Origin: Voacanga thouarsii
Taxonomy: Eukaryota; Streptophyta; Magnoliopsida; Gentianales; Apocynaceae
Assembly: GCA_026120185.1 (NCBI GenBank)
Contig: JANUWF010001101.1
Span: 124,001-188,000, forward strand
Length of the DNA stretch: 64,000 bases
Reading direction: 5' to 3'
The number at the start of each line of letters is the position of its first letter. Positions within the stretch are counted from its first letter, which is position 1. The translations under genes and the position numbers were made by a program. Of this stretch, positions 15,701-28,307 are shown in pieces. The notes under the pieces were generated by a model. That model was not told the origin of the DNA. It ran no database searches and worked only from the letters and a program-made list of their open reading frames with translations.

Positions 15701-16820
15701 CTGGGATTATAAAAGGACAGACTAATTAGAAAAATACACACAACAGGAATACTTTGCATCATACGTGGGATTCGGATGGTAAACCTCCGTCGCAAAGCAC
15801 CGAAAGATTCACCAATAATGATTATGTTGAAGCCCCATATACTAGGCACATATACCCATACTTACAACATTCTTTTGCAACTGCGTCACTAAAATTATAG
15901 CGTACATCTAGCACATCTTTGTATAAAAAAATAAGACAAAATACCTCATTTTTTGTCCAATAAAAAACACTGCTGGGAGTAAAAAAGGACAGACTAATTT
16001 TTAAAACACACACAACAAGAATACTGTGCAACATACGTGGCCTTCAGATGGTAAACCACCATCGCAAAACACCGAAAGGTTCCCCAATCATGCTTATTAT
16101 GACGCCCCATAAACTTGGCACATATACTCAAACTTACAATATAGTTTTGCAACTGCATCACTAAAATTACAGCGTACAACTAGCACATCTTTGTATAAAA
16201 AAGTCAAACAAAATACCTCCTTTTTTGTCCAGTAAAACACTACTGAGATTATAAAAGGACAGACTAAATAGAAAAACACCCGCAACAGGAATACTGTGCA
16301 TCATATGAGGGTTTCGGATGGTAAAACTCCGCCACAAAGCTCCGAAAGGTTCCCCAATAATGCTTTTGTTGACGCCCCATATATATGGCACCTATACTCA
16401 ACCTTACAACATTCTCCAGCAATGGCATCACTAAAATTACTGCGTACAACAAGCACTTCTTTGTTTAAAATATTACAGCGTACAACTTGCACATCTTTGT
16501 GCAAAAAAATCAAACAAAATATCTCTGTTTTTGTCCTATAAAAACACTATTGGGATTATAAATGGACACTCTAATTCGAAAAACACCCACAATAGGAATA
16601 TTGTGCCTCATACGTGGGCTTCTAATAGATAACCATCGTCGCAAAGCACCGAAAGGTTCCCTAGTCATGCTTATGTTGACAACCCATATACCTGGCACAT
16701 ATACTCATATTTAAAACATTCTTTTGCAACTGCATCACTAAAATTACCGCGTACAACTAGCACATCTTTGTTTAAAAAAATAAAAAAAATACCACTTTTT
16801 TTGTCCAATAAAAACACTAC
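12700..16820. repeat. 8-monomer higher-order repeat, period 2151 bp, second copy one monomer short
   Basis: Blocks at 12668, 13034, 13230, 13510, 13842, 14052 and 14113 recur at 14840, 15185, 15381, 15661, 15994, about 16203 and 16264, an offset of 2151-2152. Diagnostic shared variants are ATTAGTTAGAACAACACAC, the shortened AAAAAT(G/A)CACAACAGG spacer and the TATGAGGGTTTCGG monomer. In the second copy two monomers are fused at about 16470 (TTTAAAATATTACAGCG), removing about 230 bp relative to about 14325-14557. Confidence 0.88.
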
Positions 16821-19800
16821 TGGGATTATAAAATGATAGACTAATTAGAAAAACACACACAACAGGAATATTGTGCATCATACGTGAGCTCCTGATGGTA
16901 AACCATCGTCGCAAAGCACCGAAAGGTTCCCCGATCATGCTTTTGTTGAAGCCCCATATACTTGGCACATATACACATACTTACAGCATTGTTTTCCAAC
17001 TGCATCACTAAAATTATCGTGTACAAATAGCACATCTTAATTTAAAAAAATCAAACAAAATACCTCTTTTTTTGTCCAATATTAACACTACTGGGATTAT
17101 AAAAGGACAGACTAATTAGAAAAACACACACAACGTGAATACTGTGCATCATACGTAGGTTTCGGATGGTAAACCTCCGTCGCAAAGCACCGAAAGGTTC
17201 CCGAATAATGCTCATGTTGACGCCCCATATACTTGGCTCATATACTCATACTTACAACATTCTATTGCAACGTCATCACTAAAATTACCGCTTACAACAT
17301 GCACATCTTTGTTTAAAAAAATTAAGCAGAATACATCATTTTTGGTCCAATAAAAACATTGCTGGGAGTATAATAGGACAGACTAATTATTAAAACACAC
17401 ACAACAGGAAAACTGTGTAACTTACGCGGGCTTCTGATGGTAAACCACCGTCGCAAAACACCGAAAGGTTCCCCAATCATGCTTATTTTGACGCCCCAAA
17501 AACTAGGCACACATACTCATACTTACAATATTATTTTGCAACCGCATCACTAAAATTACAGCGTACAACTAGCACATCTTTGTATAAAAAAATCAAACAA
17601 AAAACCTCCTTTTTTGTCCAATAAAAACACTACCGGGATTATAGAAGGACAGACTAATTAGAAAAACACCCACAACAGGAATATTGTGCATCATATGAGG
17701 GTTTCGGATGGTAAAACTCCGTCGCAAAGCACCGAAAGGTTCCCCAATAATGCTTTTGTTGACGCCCCATATATATGGCACCTATACTCATACTTACAAC
17801 ATTCTTCGGCAATGGAATCACTAAAATTACCGCGTACAACAAGCACATCTTTGTTTAAAATATTAAACAAAATACCTCGTTTTTTGTCCAAGAAAAACAC
17901 TCGTGGAAGTATAAAAGGACAGACTAATTATTAAAACACACACAACAGGAATACGGTGCATCGTACGTGGGCTTCTGATGGTAAACCACCGTCGCAAAAC
18001 ACCGAAAGGTTACCCAATCATGCTTGTGTTGACGCCCCATAAACTTGGCATATATACTAATACTTACAAAATGGTTTTGCAACTGCAACACTAAAATTAT
18101 AGCGTACAACTTGCACATCTTTGTGCAAAAAAATCAAACAAAATACCTCTGTTTTTGTCCTATAAAAACGCTACTGGGATTATAAAAGGACATTCTAATT
18201 CGAAAAACACCCACAATTAGAATACTGTGCCTCATACGTGGGCTTCTAATGGTATACCATCGTCGCAAAGCACCGAAAGGTTCCCTGGTCAAGCTTATGT
18301 TGAAAACCCATATACTTGGCACATATACTCATACCTACAACATTCTTTTGCAACTGCATCACCAAAATTACCGCGTACAACTATCACATCTTTGTTTAAA
18401 AAAATAAAAAAAAATACCACTTTTTTTGTCCAATAAAAACACTACTGGGATTATAAAATGATAGCCTAATTAGAAAAACTCACACAACAGGAATACTGTG
18501 CATCATACGTGAGCTCCTGATGGTAAACCATCGTCGCAAAGCACCGAAAGGTTCCCCGATCGTGCTTTTGTTGAAGCCCCACATACTTGGCACATATACA
18601 CATACTTACAACATTGTTTTCCAACTGCATCACTAAAATTATCGCGTACAACTAGCACATCTTTATTTAAAAAAATGAAACGAAATACCTCTTTTTTTTG
18701 TCCAATATTAGCACTACTGGGATTATAAAAGGACACACTAATTACAAAAACACACACAACGGGAATACTGAGCATCATACGTGGGTTTCGGATAGTAAAC
18801 CTCCGTCCCAAAGCACCGAAAGGTTCCCCAATAATGCTCATGTTAACGCCCCATATACTTGGCACATATACTCATACTTACAACATTCTTTTGCAACGGC
18901 ATCACTAAAATTACCGCTTACAACATGCACATCTTTGTTTAAAAAAATTAAACAGAATACCTCGTTTTTTGTCCAATAAAAACACTGCTGGGAATATAAT
19001 AGGACAGACTAATTATTAAAACACACAAAACAAGAAAACTGTGCAACATACATGGGCTTCTGATGGTAAACCACCGTCGCAAAACACCGAAAGGTTCCCC
19101 AATCATGCTTATTTTGACGCCCCATATACTTGGCACATATACTTATAGTTACAACATTCTTCGGCAATGGCATCACTAAAATTACCGCGTACAACAAGCA
19201 CATCTTTGTTTAAAAAATTAAACAAAATAACTCGTTTTTTGTCCAATAAAAACACTCCTGGATATAAAAGGACAGACTAATTATTAAAACACACAAAACA
19301 GGAATACGGTGCATCATACGTGGGCTTCTGATGGTAAACCACCGTCGCAAAACACCGAATGGTTACCCAATCATGCTTATGTTGACATCCCATAAACTTG
19401 GCACATATACTAATACTTACAACATTGTTTTGCAACTGCAACACTAAAATTACAGCGTACAACTTGCACATCTTTGTGCAAAAAAATCAAACAAAATACC
19501 TCTGTTTTTGTCCAATAAAAACACTACTGGGATTATAAAAGGACACTCTAATTCGAAAAACACCCATAATAGGAATACTGTGCCTCATACGTGGGCTTCT
19601 AAGGGAAAACCATCGTCGCAAAGCACCGAAAGGTTCCCTAGTCATGCTTATGTTGACAACCTATATACTTGGCACATATTCTCATACTTACAACATTCAT
19701 TTGCAACTATATCACTAAAATTACCACGTACAACTGGCACATCTTTTTTTAAAAAAATAAAAAAAATACTAATTTTTTGTGCAATAAAAACACCACTGGG

Positions 19801-22800
19801 ATTATAAAATGATAGACTAATTAGAAAAACTCACTCAACAAGAATGTTGTGCATCATACGTGAGCTCCTGATGGTAAACCATCGTCGCAAAGCACCGAAA
19901 GGTTTCCCGATCATGCTTTTGTTGAAGCCCCATATACTTGGCACATATACACGTACTTACAGCATTTTTTTCCAACTGCATCACTAAAATTATCGCGTAC
20001 AAATAGCACATCTTTATTTAAAAAAATGAAACAAAATACCTCTTTTTTTGTCCAATATTAGCACTACTGGGATTGTAAAAGGACACACTAATTAGAAAAA
20101 CACACACAACGGGAATACGGTGCATCATATGTGGGTTTCGGATGGTAAACCACCGTCCCAAAGCACCGAATGGTTCCCCAATAATGCTCATGTTGACGCC
20201 CCATACACTTGGCACATATACTCATACTTACAACTTTCTTTTGCAACGGCATCACTAAAATTACCGCTTACAAAATGCACATCTTTGTTTAAAAAAATTA
20301 AACAGAATACCTCATTTTTTGTCCAATAAAAACACTGCTGGGAGTATAATAGGACAGACTAATTATTAAAACACACACAACAGGAAAACTGTGCAACATA
20401 CATGGGCTTCTGATGGTAAACCACCGTCGCAAAACACCGAAAGGTTCCCCAATCATGCTTATTTTGACGCCCCATATACTTGGCATATATACTCATAGTT
20501 ACAACATTCTTCGGCAATGGCAACACTAAAATTACCGCGTACAAAAAGCACATCTTTGTTAAAAAAATTAAACAAAATAACTCGTTTTTTGTCCAATAAA
20601 AACACTCCTGGATATAAAAGGACATACTAATTATTAAAACACACAAAACAGGAATACGGTGCATCATACGTGGGCTTCTGATGGTAAACCACCGTCGCAA
20701 AACACCGAAAGGTTATCCAATCATGCTTATGTTGACGCCCCATAAACTTGGCACATATACTAATACTTACAACATTGTTTTGCAACTGCAACACTAAAAT
20801 TACAGCGTACAACTTGCACATCTTTGTGCAAAAAAATCAAACAAAATACCTCTGTTTTTGTCCAATAAAAACACTACTGGGATTATAAAAGAACACTCTA
20901 ATTCGAAAAACACCCATAATAGGAATACTGTGCCTCATACGTGGGCTTCTAATGGAAAACCATCGTCGCAAAGCACCGAAAAGTTCCCTAGTCATGCTTA
21001 TGTTGACAACCTATATACTTGGCACATATTCTCAAACTTACAACATTCTTTTGCAACTGTATCACTAAAATTACCGCGTACAACTAGCACATCTTTGTTT
21101 AAAAAAATAAAAAAAATACCAATTTTTTGTGCAATAAAAACACCACTGGGATTATAAAATGATAGACAAATTAGAAAAACTCACACAACAGGAATACTGT
21201 GCATCATACGTGAGCTCCTGATGGTAAACCATCGTCGCAAAGCACCGAAAGGTTCCCCGATCATGCTTTTGTTGAAGCCCCATATACTTGGCACATATAC
21301 ACATACTTACAGCATTGTTTTCCAACTGCATCACTAAAATTATCGCGTACCAATAGCACATCTTTATTTAAAAAACTGAAACAAAATACCTCTTTTTTGG
21401 TCCAATATTAACACTACTGGGATTATAAAAGGGCAGACTAATTAGAAAAACACACACAACGAGAATATTGTTCATCATACATGGGTTTCGGATGGTAAAC
21501 CTCCGTCGCAAAGCACCGAAAGGTTCCCCAATAATGCTCATGTTGACGCCCCATATACTTGGCACATATACTCATACTTACAACATTCTTTTGCAACGGC
21601 ATCACTAAAATTACCGCGTACAACATGCACATCTTTGTTTAAAAAATTTAAATAGAGTACCTCGTTTTTTGTCCAATAAAAACACTGATGGGAGTATAAT
21701 AGGACAGACTTATTATTAAAACACACACAATAGGAAAACTGTGCCCCATACGTGGGCTTCTGATGGTAAACCACCGTCGCAAAACACCGAAAGGTTCCCC
21801 AATCATGCTTATTTTGACGCCCCATAAACTTGGCACATATACTCATACTTACAATATTGTTTTGCAACTACATCACTAAAATTACAGCGTACAACTAGCA
21901 CATCTTTGTATAAAAAAATCAAACAAAATACCTCCTTTTTTGTCCAATAAAAACACTACTGGGATTATAAAAGGACAGACTAATTAGAAAAACACTCACA
22001 ACAGCAATACTGTGCATCATACGAGGGTTTCGGATGGTAAAACTCCGTCGCAAAGTAATGAAAGGTTCCCCAATGATGCTTTTGTTGACGCCCCATATAC
22101 ATGGCACCTATACTCATACTTAGAACATTCTTTGGCAATGGAATCACTAAAATTACCACGTATAACAAGCACATCTTTGTTTTAAAAAATTAAACAAAAT
22201 ACCTCGTTTTTTATCCAATAAAAACACTCCTGGGAGTATAAAATGGCAGACTAATTATTAAAACACACCCAACAGGAATACTGTGCAACATACGTTGGCT
22301 TCTGATGGTAAACCACCGTCGCAAAACACCGAAAGGTTCCCCAATCATGCTTATGTTGACGCCCCATAAACTTGGCACATATACTAATACTTACAACATT
22401 GTTTTGCAACTGCATCACTAAAATTACAGCGTACAACTCGCACATCTTTGTTTAAAATAATCAAACAAAATACCTCTGTTTTTGTCCTATAAAAACACTA
22501 CTGGGATTATAAAATGACAGACTAATTAGATAAACACCCACAACAGGAATACTGTGCCTCATACGTGGGCTTCTAATGGTAAACCATCGTCGCAAAGCAC
22601 CGAACGGTTCCCTAGTCATGCCTATGTCGACACCCCATATACTTGGCACATATACTCATACTTACAACATTCTTTTGCAACTGCATCACTAAAATTACCG
22701 CCTACAACTAGCACATCTTTGTTTTAAAAAATAAAAAAAATACCACTTTTTTTGTCTAATAAAAACACTACTGGGATTGTAAAATGACAGACTAATTAGA

Positions 22801-23100
22801 AAAACACACACAACTGGAATACTGTGCATCTTACATGAGCTCCTGATGGTAAACCATCGTCGCAAAGCACCGAAAGGTTCCCCGATCATGCTTATGTTGA
22901 AGCCCCATATACTTGGCACATATACACATTCTTACAACATTGTTTTGCAACTGCATCACTAAAATTACCGCGTACAACTAGCACATATTTATTTAAAAAA
23001 ACCAAACAAAATACCTCTTTTTTTGTCCAATATTAACACTACTGGGATAATAAAAGGACAAACTAATTAGAAAAATGCACAACAGGAATACTGTGCATCA
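16820..23100. repeat. 6-monomer higher-order repeat (about 1626 bp) with 5-monomer derivative (1350 bp)
   Basis: A six-type series starts at about 16820 and is seen again at 18450 (offset about 1626; 17322 matches 18948). From 18450 to about 21150 it runs twice as a five-type unit: 18948/20298, 19009/20359, 19277/20627 and 19508/20858 are all exactly 1350 apart. The full six-type order returns at about 21150-22750. The five-type unit lacks one monomer because two neighbours are fused at about 19120-19160 and again at about 20470-20510. There the first half comes from the CTTATTTTGACGCC type and the second half from the TTCTTCGGCAATGG type. Confidence 0.88.
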
Positions 23101-25130
23101 TACGTGGGTTTCGGGTGGTAAACCTCTGTCGCAACGCACCGAAAGGTTCCCCAATAATGCTTATGTTGACGCCCCATATACTTGGCACATATACTCATAC
23201 TTACAACATTCTTTTGCAATGGCATCACTAAAATTACCGCGTACAACATGCATATCTTTGTTTAAAAAAATTAAACAAAATACCTCATTTTTTGTCCAAT
23301 AAAAACACCACTGGGAGAATGGGTTACCAAACGTTGTGCCCCATAACCGGTCAGAGTGCCGACACTTTGTGCAGACTGACAAAACTAGGTGATCAGCCTA
23401 CTGGGCAAGATACTCCTCCTTCTCTATACCCAAACAACAACCGGATGTCCATTCCGGCAAAACATAGTCACTTGACTGAAAACAAATAGCTAGCTCGGAC
23501 CGGCACGACTCTCTGGACTGACATCTTATCCGGGAAGGACTCACCCCTCAGAGGTGGCCACCTACTGAGAGACTTACACTAACCCTTCAAAGACTAGTCC
23601 TAGTAGTCCACCCCTATAGAGTACTCAACGACGTTTCCCACTTGGGATAAAATGAACGAAGCATTGCTCTTCATGAAAATAGCAATTTGAGGGTTTCCAA
23701 AGTTTTGGGAGAAATCAGTTTTGGAAAGAGTTTTAAGTTTGGAAAACCTGCTCATTCGCTTTTAAATAATTTAAGTGTTGGAAATAAGAACGAATTCAAC
23801 CCTCAATTGCCTTCAGATAAACGAGTGTCCATACACTCCACATTTAGCTTGCCATAAGGAAAACATTTTTCACATCGATAGGTTTTATGCAGGAGCTTAC
23901 CTGATTCTTGCTCACACCAACAAGGTCTCGAACAGCTGACCTAACCCCACATGGGTAAATACAAATCTTAATCAATTTCAAGTCACAAACCACTTCCTCA
24001 ATTTTAAATCAATTCAATTCACTACTATCATAATCCTAGTGTCCCAAGCTTTAAGATAAAATAATAACTAAATTGGTTTATAAGCTAAGTTTAATTTGTT
24101 ATTTAAAATAATTAATGGTTTGGGAAATAAATTTTAATAAGTTGAAAGTTTAAACCTTGTTAGGAAAAATTTAGAGTTTATTTGATCAAGAGTCATAGAT
24201 GGTACTAGGTAAAATAGTGATTTAATAATAGTTTAGTTGTTAGAAAATAGTTGATAGCTAAAACTAGTTGAGATTAAATTTAATAAGCCTTTCTTGGAAA
24301 ATAATAAGTAAATCCTTAAGGGTTTCGATTTAGTAAATATTTTACTAATTATGAATCATTCTCATAAAGCTTTAATTGATCTCTTTATTTTAAATAATAT
24401 TTATTTATTTTATTTTCTTTCAAAATTATTATTTATTTGACTAAAATATCCTTTATATATATAATAATTCCAAATCTACCCTTCCTAGGGTTTTTCAAAA
24501 ATACTAGTAATATTATTTTATTGAGTATTTTATGCATAAAGTGAAAATTAGTTTTAGGGACAACTAGATCATGATCAAATTTCTATGGCCATCCTCAATC
24601 AAGAACATACGCAATCCTTCAATTCATTAAATCATCCAAATCTTGCATATAGGCATAGATCTAAATTTATTAAGACATGATTTAACATTTACTAGCATAA
24701 ACATGATCATGGCTTCAATATTCTAGTCATGCATATAACTCCTATTCACCAAAGGTGACATAATCTCTAGCATACTTCATCACACATACTACCTATGACA
24801 TGCATCAAACTCAATTCCACATACAACCAACCAATATAATCATTCCATGCATAAATCCCATCTCCTTCACAATCATACATGTACTCATGCTTCAATCATC
24901 AACAACACATACTCAATCCCGTCGCCATTCATCTTTTAACAACATCATCCTAGAGACATGATTCTAGAGTTTAAAAGAAAGATTGAAGGTACTTACTTGG
25001 TTGATGAATGCTTTGCAGGAGTTTAGAGTAGATCCCAACTCCTAGATGGCTAACTTTGTCCAAGAGAGATGGCTAGAACAAGATTATGGAAGGAGAAGTC
25101 ATCCGACCAAAGAAGAGTGATTTCGGCCAT

Positions 25131-25160
25131 GAGAGAGAGAGAGAGAAGAAGAAGAAGAAG
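25131..25160. repeat. Short GA then GAA microsatellite in LTR
   Basis: About eight GA units followed by GAA units. The same position in the other LTRs holds about 8 GA units (near 30193-30209) and about 31 units (41399-41460). Confidence 0.8.
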
Positions 25161-26793
25161 AAATCATTAGTATGTTTATTCGCATAGGTTCTCATTAGAT
25201 ATCAAGGTTAGAGAAGATGAAGTTGCTAGAATAAGTTTACCTTGATTGTGTTCTTGTCCTTCACAAAAATTTCTGGTTTTGATCCGAAGTAGCAAGATGA
25301 TTCATGGAGATTGATGTTAAGAATGGTGTTGATGGATTCACAGCAGTGAGTAGACTAAATCTGGAGATTTTCGTGAGGGTTTGAAGTGGTTTGAAGGTGT
25401 ATTAGGTGAAAGCAAGTAGTAGGTGTTCTTGGTGTAGTGTGTGTTCTTGGTGGCTGAAGAAAAATCGAGAGAATAGATGTTGTAGCTGCCGAAATTCTGT
25501 GGAATTAGGGCTGCCAAAATTCTATAGGGTTTAGGAGGATGTTTTCTCTGATTTGAGAGGGAAAAAGAAAGGTTAGTTGTTACAATATTGGTAGAATATT
25601 TTTAGGAAGTGATTTTGGAAACTAAATATTCTAAGAATATCTTGATTGTTTGGACAGCTTTGAAGGTCTACTATGGCTGACTGGTTGAGCAGCTGTTCTG
25701 AGGAATTAAAGTTGGTTCAAGGTAGCTTATGATGGCTGAAATTAAGGTGCACAATGGTGAAGAAGATGTCTGGTCAATGGGGTAAGATTTTATGGAAAGT
25801 TGCTAAACAAGATGGCTGAAATTTTGGAAACCAATCAAGCTAAATTGCAGGGATTTATTGGAGAGATTTTCGGACAGCCATTGCTGCCTTTCGTCCAGAA
25901 GCTTGAGGAAAACAATGGAGCTCTGTTAATGGAGGTTTAAGGAAGGTTTTTGTAGAAGTAGGTTGGTGTTTCGGCTTGAAGGAAAATAGGAAACAAAGCT
26001 GGGAATTCTCCTGCACAGTTTTTTTTTTCGCTGCACAGTAATTTTCTGGGCAGAATTTCGACTGCCACTTCCAGCCGAGTTGTAGAGAGTTTGAAGGGGG
26101 GTTTCAGGGGTATTCAAGGCTGGTTTCTAGCCTTATTCATGGAGGAAAAACATGGCTAAGGTGCTGCATAAAATCTGGAAGAAAACAGCTTGGTTTTGAA
26201 CCTCTAAAGCTGCGATTTTGCCCAGAATTTTCACTGGTTTTGTACAGCCCTTGAGCAGTCCGAAAATGGTAGAAATAATTCATGTTTCAAGCTGAAATTA
26301 AGGCCATTTTTCTGGCAGCATTTGGGAAGGAATGTTAGCTAAGAAGCTTGACATTTTGAAGGTACAACAAGCTGAAAATTTTCAGCTCATTCCATGAAGG
26401 AAGATGAACTAGTCTAGAATGAAATTTCAGCAAGCTCACTATAGGGATTTTTCCTCTTGGAATTTCCCAAAACTCTTCCATATTTTCAGACTATAAGAAG
26501 TCTTTTACCAAGACACTTTGATCCTAAAAGACCTCAGCACTTTACTGAATTTTCTGGAAAGAAAAAGGCTAGAACATCTCGATCAAACTAAGGAGTTGAG
26601 AATTGAGGAAAATCAAAGATCAAGGAAAAATGAATTTCCCTTTTAGAATTTCGAGTAGAGTAAAAGAGTGGAATGAGATTACTCCTATCATGTATCTCCT
26701 AGGACATCATAACTCCTTGCTCTAGGCCCTTAGGGCCGAAACCAATTCCCCCCAAGCAAAAATAAAATTTAATCTAGCTAAAGCTTCTATGAT

Positions 26794-26848
26794 GGAATTT
26801 GAACCCAAGACCTCAAGAATTAATTCCAAGGTTCTAACCACTAAACCA
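26794..26848 (-). other. tRNA-like A and B boxes inside LTR (copy 1)
   Basis: On the minus strand, TGGTTTAGTGGTTAG (26834-26848) resembles a pol III A box and GGTTCAAATTCC (26794-26805) a B box, about 28 bases apart as in tRNAs and tRNA-derived SINE heads. It lies about 250-310 nt inside the LTR start, in element sense. No tRNA fold with an acceptor stem was recognised, so it is called tRNA-like only. Confidence 0.55.
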
Positions 26849-27102
26849 CAACAACTCTTGTGGCTATTTCCACTAGAAAAATTATTTTTTATTCAATCCA
26901 CAATCTATCTCCCTATTTTCACCTCGGGCAAAAATTACCATTTTGCCCCTCTCACACAATACTCACCAACAAGACTTCAAGACAATAAAAATCAAATCCA
27001 AAGTACATAGAAATCATATGAAAATATATTTAATTATGACATAAAGTATGATATGCATCCCAACCCCCTTACTCTAAGGTTGGTTTTGACCGGGGTTTCA
27101 CA

Positions 27103-27115
27103 TCCTCCCCTCCTT
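27103..27115 (-). promoter_or_regulatory. Polypurine tract (plus-strand primer)
   Basis: On the minus strand the sequence AAGGAGGGGAGGA directly abuts the LTR start TGTGAAACCCC. An uninterrupted purine run at this place is the expected PPT of an LTR retrotransposon and fixes the element orientation. Confidence 0.85.
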
Positions 27116-27148
27116 AGAAGAATTTCGTCCCGCAATTCAGGCATACCT

Positions 27149-27769
27149 CTATTTCAGTTCGGGATACTTCCGCTTAACCCATTCTTCCGACTCCCATGTG
27201 GCATCCTGTGTGCCATGGTGCTCCCACTGAATCTTAACCATTGGTATCTGCTTATTTCATAGGGTTTTGACACTGCGGTCTAATATCCGCTCAGGCTTCT
27301 CCACGTAGCTCAAGTCTGGTTGCAACACCAACGGTTCATCATTCAATATATGACCGGGATCCGCATTATACTTCTTCAATTGCGACACATAGAACACATC
27401 GTGGATACCTGTCAACCCATCCGGCAGGTCTAATCGGTAAGCTACCGGTCCAATCATTTCCTTAATAAAAAACGGCCCCAAATATCTCGGATTCAACTTT
27501 TCGCCCTTCGAATGCTTCAAAATTCCCCTATTCAGTGTCAGCTTCAAAAATACACGGTCCCCAACTTGAAATTCTAGATCCCTTCGCCGATTGTCCGCAT
27601 AGCTCTTCTGCCAGCTCTGAGCCGCCTTTAACCTTTCCCGAATCAGTTTCACTTTATCCAACATTTCTTGGACACAGACCTCTCTGGTTTTGCTCACATG
27701 ACCATCATCCGTCCAACTCCAATACAACGGTACTTGACACTTGCGCCCATACAAAGCCTCGTACGGTGC
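27149..27769 (-). pseudogene. pol: Chromovirus integrase C-terminus and chromodomain (part of broken pol)
   Basis: Starts inside the integrase segment that follows the catalytic core (PYEALYGRKC just after the nested LTR junction at 27769). It continues through the C-terminal domain with the GPF motif (LGPFFI), the HDVFYVSQLKKY motif and PERILDRSVKTL. There an in-frame TGA (27257-27259) interrupts the frame; the reading then goes on with chromodomain-like residues (IPMVKIQWEHHG, ATWESEE) to a natural-looking TAG at 27149-27151. The chromodomain of plant chromoviruses is thought to steer integration to marked chromatin. The TGA most likely came from CGA (arginine), a typical methyl-CpG decay change. 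The upstream half of the same gene lies at 32161-32953, separated by the 4386-bp solo LTR and a one-base frameshift. Identity as integrase plus chromodomain is strong; function is lost. Confidence 0.9.
27765..27769. repeat. Target-site duplication GGTGC, left copy
   Basis: GGTGC here and at 32156-32160 flank the nested solo LTR exactly. Five bases is the usual duplication for Ty3/gypsy integrases. Confidence 0.93.
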
Positions 27770-28307
27770 TGTAACACCCCGCTACCTAGGCCCGCCAGGG
27801 CTGGGGATGTCGCCCCGTCCAAAGGATAAAGGATCTTTATAACTAGGTCACACAATTAAAATAGCGAAATGAAAATAATAATTTAACTTAAAATTTATTA
27901 TAACCCAAGAATAAATCCACGAAAAAAACCATGAATTCCCAAAAGAAATACAAATCCATAAATAAAATCATCCACTCTCAACTCCCCAAAGCAATACATA
28001 AAAATAAAAGATAACATTCTCTTCCAATGCAGATAACACAAGCTACTCATCCCCACAGCAGGATCGGCCTGAAATCATGGTGAAAAGGTGATGAAACAGA
28101 AATCTCAGTAAGTCCGTGTGTGCTTTGGGTGTTCAGTGGAAATAGTTCGTGGATGCAGAGTATAAAAACTTTATAAGAGAAATATTGGCAAGTAATAAAC
28201 ATTAGTCAAAAGCAAGAGTGGCGTTTTGACTTTTCCAGCCATACATAATTTATAAGATCAACCACTCGAAAGAAAGGATTATGGGTTACCACACGTTGGG
28301 CCCCATA

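Larger units (their letters stand above)
1..23316. repeat. Satellite array, left arm (about 271-bp monomer, about 86 copies)
   Basis: Head-to-tail tandem repeat. The anchor ACAGACTAAT (or a one-base variant) starts at 31, 299, 571, 842, 1113, 1384, 1655 and 1926, a spacing of 268-272 and mostly 271. Landmarks in each monomer, in order: CCAATAAAAACACTAC, TATAAAAGGACAG, a CACACACAACAGG stretch, CATCATACGTGGG, GATGGTAAACC, CACCGAAAGGTTCCCC, ATACTTGGCACATATACTC, GCGTACAACTAGCACATC, then A-rich and T-rich tracts. All monomers have the same orientation. Variant classes are marked by small motifs, for example GAGCTC in place of GGGCTTC at 4417, 6313, 8212, 9553, 12806, 14957, 16887, 18511, 19862, 21211 and 22838. 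The array breaks at about 23317, where retroelement LTR sequence begins. Location on the chromosome (centromeric, pericentromeric or subtelomeric) cannot be told from sequence. Confidence 0.97.
23317..27102 (-). mobile_element. 3' LTR of the main chromovirus copy, outer end missing
   Basis: Aligns by eye with the solo LTR at 27770-32155 from about its position 507 onward (ATGGGTTACCA... at 23319 versus about 28279) and ends TTTCACA at 27102, next to a polypurine tract. On the minus strand this is the start TGTGAAACCCC of the downstream LTR. Roughly the last 500 bp of the LTR (sense direction) are missing, replaced directly by satellite. It carries one copy of a GTCAG...CTGAC hairpin unit where the other LTRs have two, a short GA tract near 25131-25148 and a tRNA-like A/B-box segment at 26794-26848. 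Otherwise non-coding; the short open frames inside it resemble no protein I recognise. Confidence 0.9.

Noticed and set aside
1..23316. Dozens of 60-93-codon open frames on both strands of the satellite, with recurring products such as MPSIWGVNISMIGEPFG... or HHTWASDGKPPSQSTERF...
   Set aside because: They are the same open stretches of one monomer seen again in every copy, in three overlapping frames. Many begin at GTG or TTG and none crosses a monomer border, since 271 is not a multiple of three. No known domain. A dN/dS test across monomers would settle it.
26794..26848. A true tRNA gene
   Set aside because: A and B boxes are present but no cloverleaf with acceptor-stem pairing was found by eye; kept only as tRNA-like.
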